Below, one piece after another: positions 59,001-64,000 of a stretch of 64,000 nucleotides of DNA (positions are counted from its first letter, which is position 1; every line of letters starts with the position of its first letter). The stretch is taken from assembly GCA_963693085.1 (NCBI GenBank), contig OY856413.1:106261501-106325500 (forward strand), read 5' to 3'. A program made the translations under genes and the position numbers. Source of the stretch: Alisma plantago-aquatica (Eukaryota; Streptophyta; Magnoliopsida; Alismatales; Alismataceae). A model generated the notes under the pieces. That model was not told where the DNA came from. It worked only from the letters and a program-made list of their open reading frames with translations, and did not search any database.

Positions 59001-61963
59001 CTGATCTAAGAAAACTCCAAAATCATCATCTTGGTTATCAAACTCAAACTTATATAACTCATAAATCCCATATTGTTCTTGATAAGAACATCCTCATATG
59101 ATGACTACCTTAATTCTCTTGGTGTTTGTAAACCATCCATTCAATCGTACTCTCCAAAAAGGTATGATACTTTCTCTATCCTCAAACATCATAGAAATGT
59201 TTCAACTCTCAACATCTTTATCCTTAGTGTATGGCATGTGTTTTGCCCTATCTCTCACACCCATAATGAGAGGAAATTAGCATTTGGTTGCATTCCAGAT
59301 ACAAAGTTCATCCCATTTCAAGAGTAGAGATGGTGCATCACACCTCACCAGTACACTTTCCAATCTAAGTTGAAATGTACATCACATGTCTCCACATCAT
59401 GAACATCTCAATTGTAGGTTTACATCCATGGAAAGTTGTTCCCAAGCACTCTTGGGTCCACATACTACTCATATATACATAATCCTTAGTCCCTTCCTCA
59501 AGGTCCCTAGGGTGTCGGTGCTTTTGGGGTCATCCCTCTTCCCTTATTCATCTAGGGAGTGCCCACCTCATTTTCCCTTTGGGTCCCATGAACTCATGAA
59601 GGTGATCAATCTCCTAAACCATGGTCCTTGGACAAAGATAGTTGTTACCTCCCGACCCTATGGTCTTGTGCATCTAGGGAATAAACAGTTCCTGCTCCCA
59701 TCAATCTTAACCCTACCTGACCTTATAATAGACTTAGGATTCTATCATGGTACATCTCAAACTTGAATCATTACCCAAAACTCCATCATCTCTCTCTGGG
59801 CACTCATGGTCAATCATACATCCTTTCATAGGGATCATGGCAACCTATCTACCTCGGTCTAGCCCCATACAGTTACCTCTATGGAAACATATCTTTATGC
59901 CCTTAGAGATGGTCACACATGGGTCTATAGATTTGTGCTCATACTATGTGCTCTCCACTTAGCTCATCAAGCTCATACGATACCTCTTTAGGTTATCTCA
60001 AACCTAAAAAAAGTTGATACTCACCCTATAGAAGGGTCCCTCCCTAGGATGGGAGAAAACTATCTGTTGATAGCAACAAGGTCACGAACATCCTTACGTC
60101 CTAGGTTTACACCATCATGTGCATGCTTATCCCTATCATGCAACTTAGGCACGTAGCTAGCAAGAAGACAACCCACTAAGCCACTTTGGGTTCCTTGGTA
60201 TATCATACTTGTTCCTTACTCCTCAACATTGGACCAATCTCATACATATGTCACCAACTCAGGTGAGGGGTTTCACAAACATATACCTTAGTCTAAGGGG
60301 TTTCCTTTTCCTCTAACCATGAGGGGGTTCCATGCTTGAATCCATAGGAGCTCAAACATAATTGTGAGCATTAGGTGCACCAGGTACCACTACTTCCCCT
60401 CTTAGGTCTAGGAACCCTAGGTTCACTTCTTATGCATCATATATCTAACCACGAACCCAACATGCACAAGACATGGCATACATTTCCCACCATTCTTCCA
60501 TGTGAACAACACCTTAGGGTCCTACACAAGGACAACCAACTCGGTGTGAGACCTCATAACTTGTTTCCATACCTCCCCCAAGGTCTAAGGAACTCTCCTT
60601 TCTACACCTATAAGGTAAGGTAGGCACCTATAACATTTGTATATTAGTTCAAGAAGCCTCTTTCTCATTCTAGGGTTTGGTTCCTCTAAAGGCAACCAAG
60701 GTACGAAAAGCCTCCAAGGATCATGCATGAGGCAACCACATACATCTACTTAAGGTCATCCATTCTAGGCCATATCATATCCAACCTCTAATTATTCATC
60801 ATGTCTCATAGTCTAGGTCTCTAACCCTCTTCATCAGGTCTTTCCCTCTTTCTCTAGATATAACCCTATGACTGGTACTACCATGGGCAGTTCTCTCTAA
60901 GAAGATGGATCAAGCTCTTAAAGATACATGTCTACACCTACTTGGGTGAAACGTACTATCAAGACCTATGGCCGGCCAAGATCATCCCAGGCTCTGCATG
61001 CTCCTCTCATGAATGTCGGGCATGACCCTTCAGGTCTAGGTCTAAAACTTGCGATCATCCTTGCTATCATTTTCTTCTACATAGGTGCATGCCTCCTTTT
61101 TATTCGCATATGTTAGGGTTCCTATATGGTCACCACTAATCTTTTCAATGTGGGGCTATCCCTCACCCTAACAAGCACGACCACCCATGGTCGGGTCACA
61201 AAGTGGCACTAGGTCAAACATCCTCACATAGATCATGCTTCTCACGGGTACTCAAAACCTTTACATAAAGCATGTCTGTCAAACCCACGTGCTTGAAGGT
61301 ATATAAGACTATGGTATTCAACTCATCATGTCATCTCTTTCTAACTACCACCTAGGGTTAGGGTTAGCATCGTCCTTAGAGGATGTGTCTGGTCTCTACC
61401 TCTTCCTGGAGGCCTCTGCCTCCAAAGCTAACTCTCTCCTCATCCTCCTACAAGAAGGTCTATCCTCAGAGCTCTCCTGAGGGCATGACAACACACGCCA
61501 TGCAACCAAAGCATGTAACTAATCTTTAGTTTATGCTTAAACTATTAAAACTTATGTCCATGACATCTTGTTTACATGTTTTTCATGATTTGGTGGAGGA
61601 TTCCTTAATCCTTATCATACTTACCCTGACCTCAAGAGGGTGGGGAAGAGAGAGAAAAACCCTAAACCTTAGAACCTTACTTGAATTAGGGTTGAGAAGG
61701 GAAGAAAATAGATGAGAGAATCCTAAAGGTATCTTACTTTGAGTCAGAACCTCATACTTTGGCCAGACGGTCACACAGTATCCGGGAGTCCTCGTAGACC
61801 AACTAGCGGGGCGGAGGAAAATATTGCCAGCCCCCAGATCGTGATCCCTTTCTAGACACCTCTGCCATTAGAAAATCCTCTAATAACTCCCTTGGTTCTA
61901 CAGAGTTTGTAAAATTTAATAATTATTAAGGATTAAATGAGAAATTGTTGTCTCTGATACAAA
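59001..61963 (-). other. E3 interior, gag to RT region too decayed to parse
   Basis: Starting at the primer site, a short frame begins MAEVSRKGS (about 61865), sharing its DNA with E1 near 48855. Charged fragments near 61400-61560 could be gag. About 59240-59680 resembles the E2 interior. No protease, zinc knuckle or RT active-site motif could be located by eye. Confidence 0.5.
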
Positions 61964-62925
61964 TGTAATGACCCCGCTTCCCGGTAACCCCCAATCAAGG
62001 GAGACCAAGAGATTAGAGATGGTATCCCAAAATTCAGGATCAATGGTTTGACAATTTAATCTGAACTAATTATCAAATTCTACTAATACTAAACAAAAAA
62101 GCTGGAATAAAATAAAACATTTGCATACCTTGTCAAAATAGGATCTACGACTTCTATCTGCAGTAGAAATCTATCTATTCCTCCTTCGCAGTTTGTCTCT
62201 ACTTCAAGCAAATCTGAAAGGAAGATTGCGCTCACTGGACACTATGTTCCAGTCTCCTCACGAGACTGGGATCAGTCCGGACCATTGGATCTTAGATCTG
62301 ATGATGGTCCACATCACTCATATTGTCCACAAATTTGAGATAAATCCTATTTAAAACGTGACATTTAATACTTTACAGGGACTATCTCCTCACTTTAGGA
62401 TAATTTGTAAAATCCATATCTCCTTATTCGTACATCCTTTTTCAACCAAAATTTAGGGAAATATTCATCTTGGCTTTATCTACTCGCATACCAAATTTGA
62501 GTCCCAAACTAAAAAGGAAAAATGCATTATCTTTGTGTGCAAGTTATCCTTTAATAAAGCTTATTTAATTGGCATTTTCTCTTTCTTCTCCTATTATCTT
62601 TGCAACTTGGACTCCTTGGAACCCAAGAAATCCCAAAGGTACAAAATCCATCCTTGAAGGATAATTCTTAGCATTCTAGATGCTTCTACATTTTTCTTTT
62701 CTCATTATCTTAGTTATTCCTTTATTAATTGATTTCTTTTCCTTTTTATTTCCTTTTTCTCATTATTGGGGCCAATATCCAACAATTCCCACGAAAATAA
62801 ACATACAAGGCTATTTATCAAAGGAATCTACTCAATTAACTTAAATCATACAAATAACATAATCATACATTTATTGGGGAAATTGCATTTCCAACCAAAA
62901 GAACCCAAAAATTGGGGTCGTAACA
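61964..62925 (-). repeat. E3 5' LTR (right copy)
   Basis: It is 962 bp and pairs with 56388-57350. The primer site is at 61950-61963 on the minus strand. Confidence 0.92.
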
Positions 62926-63841
62926 ACTCGTCTCTGGCCAACGCGCTTGGAGGCGGCAACGCAAGGGGGTGCCCATCTGCATGATCTACTGGATTGATGA
63001 TCGGGGAAGTAGATATTGAAGAAGAAAGCGACAGCACCTTCCATAAGAAATATAGCCTACACATACATATATACTTGTACCAACATAGAAACATTATGTT
63101 GTTCCTGCCTCTTGGGGCCTTTGCTTCTGGATTTAGGAAATAAGGACTTGCCAATTCTTTGGTCTCTTAGCAATGTATGTAAAACCACATGATCTGTTAA
63201 AAGATATTGTTTTATCTTCTATCCATAGATTTTTCTCTCTCCTTAATATATCCAAAAAACCAAGTATCCTCCCCACATGGAAACTCATTAAATCCTTTTC
63301 CAATCATACTACATAATCAGGGTTCATTGGGTTACCTTTTATATACCAAACTTCTCCTTTCTTTAAACCATGTTTCCTATCTCCTTTAGGAAACTTACAT
63401 ATTGTTCCATTATTTGGGTTCTAAGAAAAAGGTGGATAATCCTATAATTAATTATCTAATCCACATATTATCTTGGACATCTATTATGATCATGAACATC
63501 CTCAATGTCCAAGACATATCTCAGGGACCCATTTGTAAACTATGATTATCCCAATTGGGTTGAGATGCATCCCAAAGGCCCATGAATCACACCTTGTCCT
63601 TCTAAAGGTTCTATGAGCTTAATTACATTCCTGATTACCAATCTAAGGCTCTGATCATCATTTCATCTTACATTAGCCTCGTATGAACACATATGTTCAA
63701 AAGCACATTATTGACTTAAATTGATCATTTAATCTAATTCTAGGGTTTGGATCATCAATCTAAGGTTCCTCAATACACTTCATTATTATATGTTCCCTAA
63801 TTCATTTAGGCTTGAAATCTACGAATGTCAAGGATGTAACC
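62926..63841 (-). repeat. E2 5' LTR, second fragment
   Basis: It resumes at ACTCG (the altered copy of the TCTTG target duplication) and TCTCTGGCCAACGCGC, matching 51885 onward. It runs to 63841, where ATATG of the E1 LTR follows. Confidence 0.88.
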
Positions 63842-64000
63842 ATATGGGTTTGTGTACAAATACTTCAGTAAATGCTTTTAATAAGGGTCTAATATGCTAA
63901 TTTACTACCTATGTGACATATTGATTAAAAAATCATTCTAGAATATTCCTTAGACTTATAGAGTAAGGAAGAGGAAAAGGAATGAATAATAATGCTTTAA
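63842..64000 (+). repeat. E1 3' LTR, second fragment
   Basis: It starts with the second ATATG and continues in line with the 5' LTR from about 45213 (TACTTCAGTAAATG, ATTCTAGAATATT, GGAAGAGGAAAAGGAATGAA). It continues past the window edge. Confidence 0.9.

Larger units (their letters stand above)
56388..62925 (-). mobile_element. Decayed Ty3/gypsy chromovirus-like element E3
   Basis: Two LTRs of 962-963 bp (56388-57350 and 61964-62925) run TGTAATGACCCCG to GTCGTAACA on the plus strand. On the minus strand a primer site (TTTGTATCAGAGAC) follows the right LTR and a purine tract (AGAGGGGAAGGA) precedes the left LTR, giving minus orientation. Flanks TCTTG and ACTCG are an altered target duplication inside the E2 LTR. 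The interior has recognisable RNase H end, integrase and chromodomain-like remains in the usual order, all with stops and frameshifts. By hand about 15 differences occur in the first ~165 bp of the LTRs. Confidence 0.9.
50801..63841 (-). mobile_element. Pol-less Ty3/gypsy-type element E2, split by E3
   Basis: The LTRs are 50801-52799 (left, 3') and 55291-63841 minus the E3 insertion (right, 5'). Both begin T(G/A)TAA(C/T)GAC on the plus strand and end AAGGATGTAA plus one or two bases. ATATG flanks the element at 50796-50800 and 63842-63846. The minus strand reads TTTGGTAACAGAGTCC after the 5' LTR, close to a tRNA-Met primer site, and AATGAGGGGTGAA before the 3' LTR as polypurine tract. The 2.5-kb interior lacks pol. 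In the first ~112 bp the LTRs differ at roughly a tenth of positions. Confidence 0.88.
45069..64000 (+). mobile_element. Pol-less Ty3/gypsy-type element E1, 3' LTR split by E2
   Basis: The 5' LTR is 45069-48559 (TGTAACATATC...TTACAACA). A tRNA-Met-type primer site at 48560 and a 2.1-kb interior follow. The 3' LTR starts at 50653 after a purine tract. It is cut at 50800 by E2 and resumes at 63842 with GGGTTTGTG, matching 45218 onward, and runs out of the window. The sequence before the 3' LTR, GCGGATGAAATCCTTTTTAA, resembles the pol-end/polypurine junction of Ty3/gypsy chromoviruses, but no pol domain is visible. The element is non-autonomous. Confidence 0.88.

Overview
The window looks like a gene-poor, transposon-saturated stretch of a large flowering-plant genome, probably a eudicot. 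It holds a FAR1/Mutator-type transposase relic, two Ulp1-type peptidase relics of the kind carried by Mutator-like elements, an RTE-type LINE, a Ty1/copia gag, an Athila/Tat-like LTR element with a tRNA-Asp primer site, and several Ty3/gypsy elements. I found no intact host gene, rRNA, tRNA or CRISPR array. Every recognisable coding region is broken by stops, frameshifts or insertions. All assignments rest on reading the sequence; no database search was run.

Left block (1-16000) resembles one or more Mutator-like elements. A FAR1-type transposase pseudogene (+, 1-3094) has an intron made of ~290-bp tandem repeats. Two peptidase pseudogenes lie on the minus strand (5405-9692 and 14008-15970). 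Between them is a 3.7-kb satellite of 244/252-bp units (10100-13812). Four separate arrays in this block are built round the same TGTTCC/GGAACA core.

Middle block (18757-43660) is a nested stack that can be ordered from target-site duplications (TSDs). A non-LTR-type reverse transcriptase relic (-) with a restriction-endonuclease-like C-terminus was split by an LTR, now a solo LTR (-, 20600-43486, TSD CTAGG). That LTR then received a Tourist-like MITE (21634-21962, TSD TTA), a 5'-truncated RTE LINE (+, 23781-33301, TSD TATCTTTTGAGTTC) and an Athila/Tat-like element E4 (+, 33321-43124, TSD CCCTA/CCCTC). The LINE was itself split by a gag-only copia element (-, 23986-31490, TSD GTGTT). The LINE ends in a perfect (GAT)81 tract. 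E4 lacks pol and carries an acidic zinc-knuckle reading frame and strongly hairpin-forming LTRs.

Right block (45069-64000) is a second stack. Element E1 (+) has a 3.49-kb LTR related to the solo LTR and no pol. Its 3' LTR was split by E2 (-, 50801-63841, TSD ATATG), whose 5' LTR was in turn split by E3 (-, 56388-62925), a decayed Ty3/gypsy element with recognisable integrase and chromodomain-like remains.

The features most worth following are the repeat expansion carrying splice acceptors in the FAR1 intron, the shared TGTTCC arrays, the unusual reverse transcriptase relic, and the set of pol-less LTR elements.
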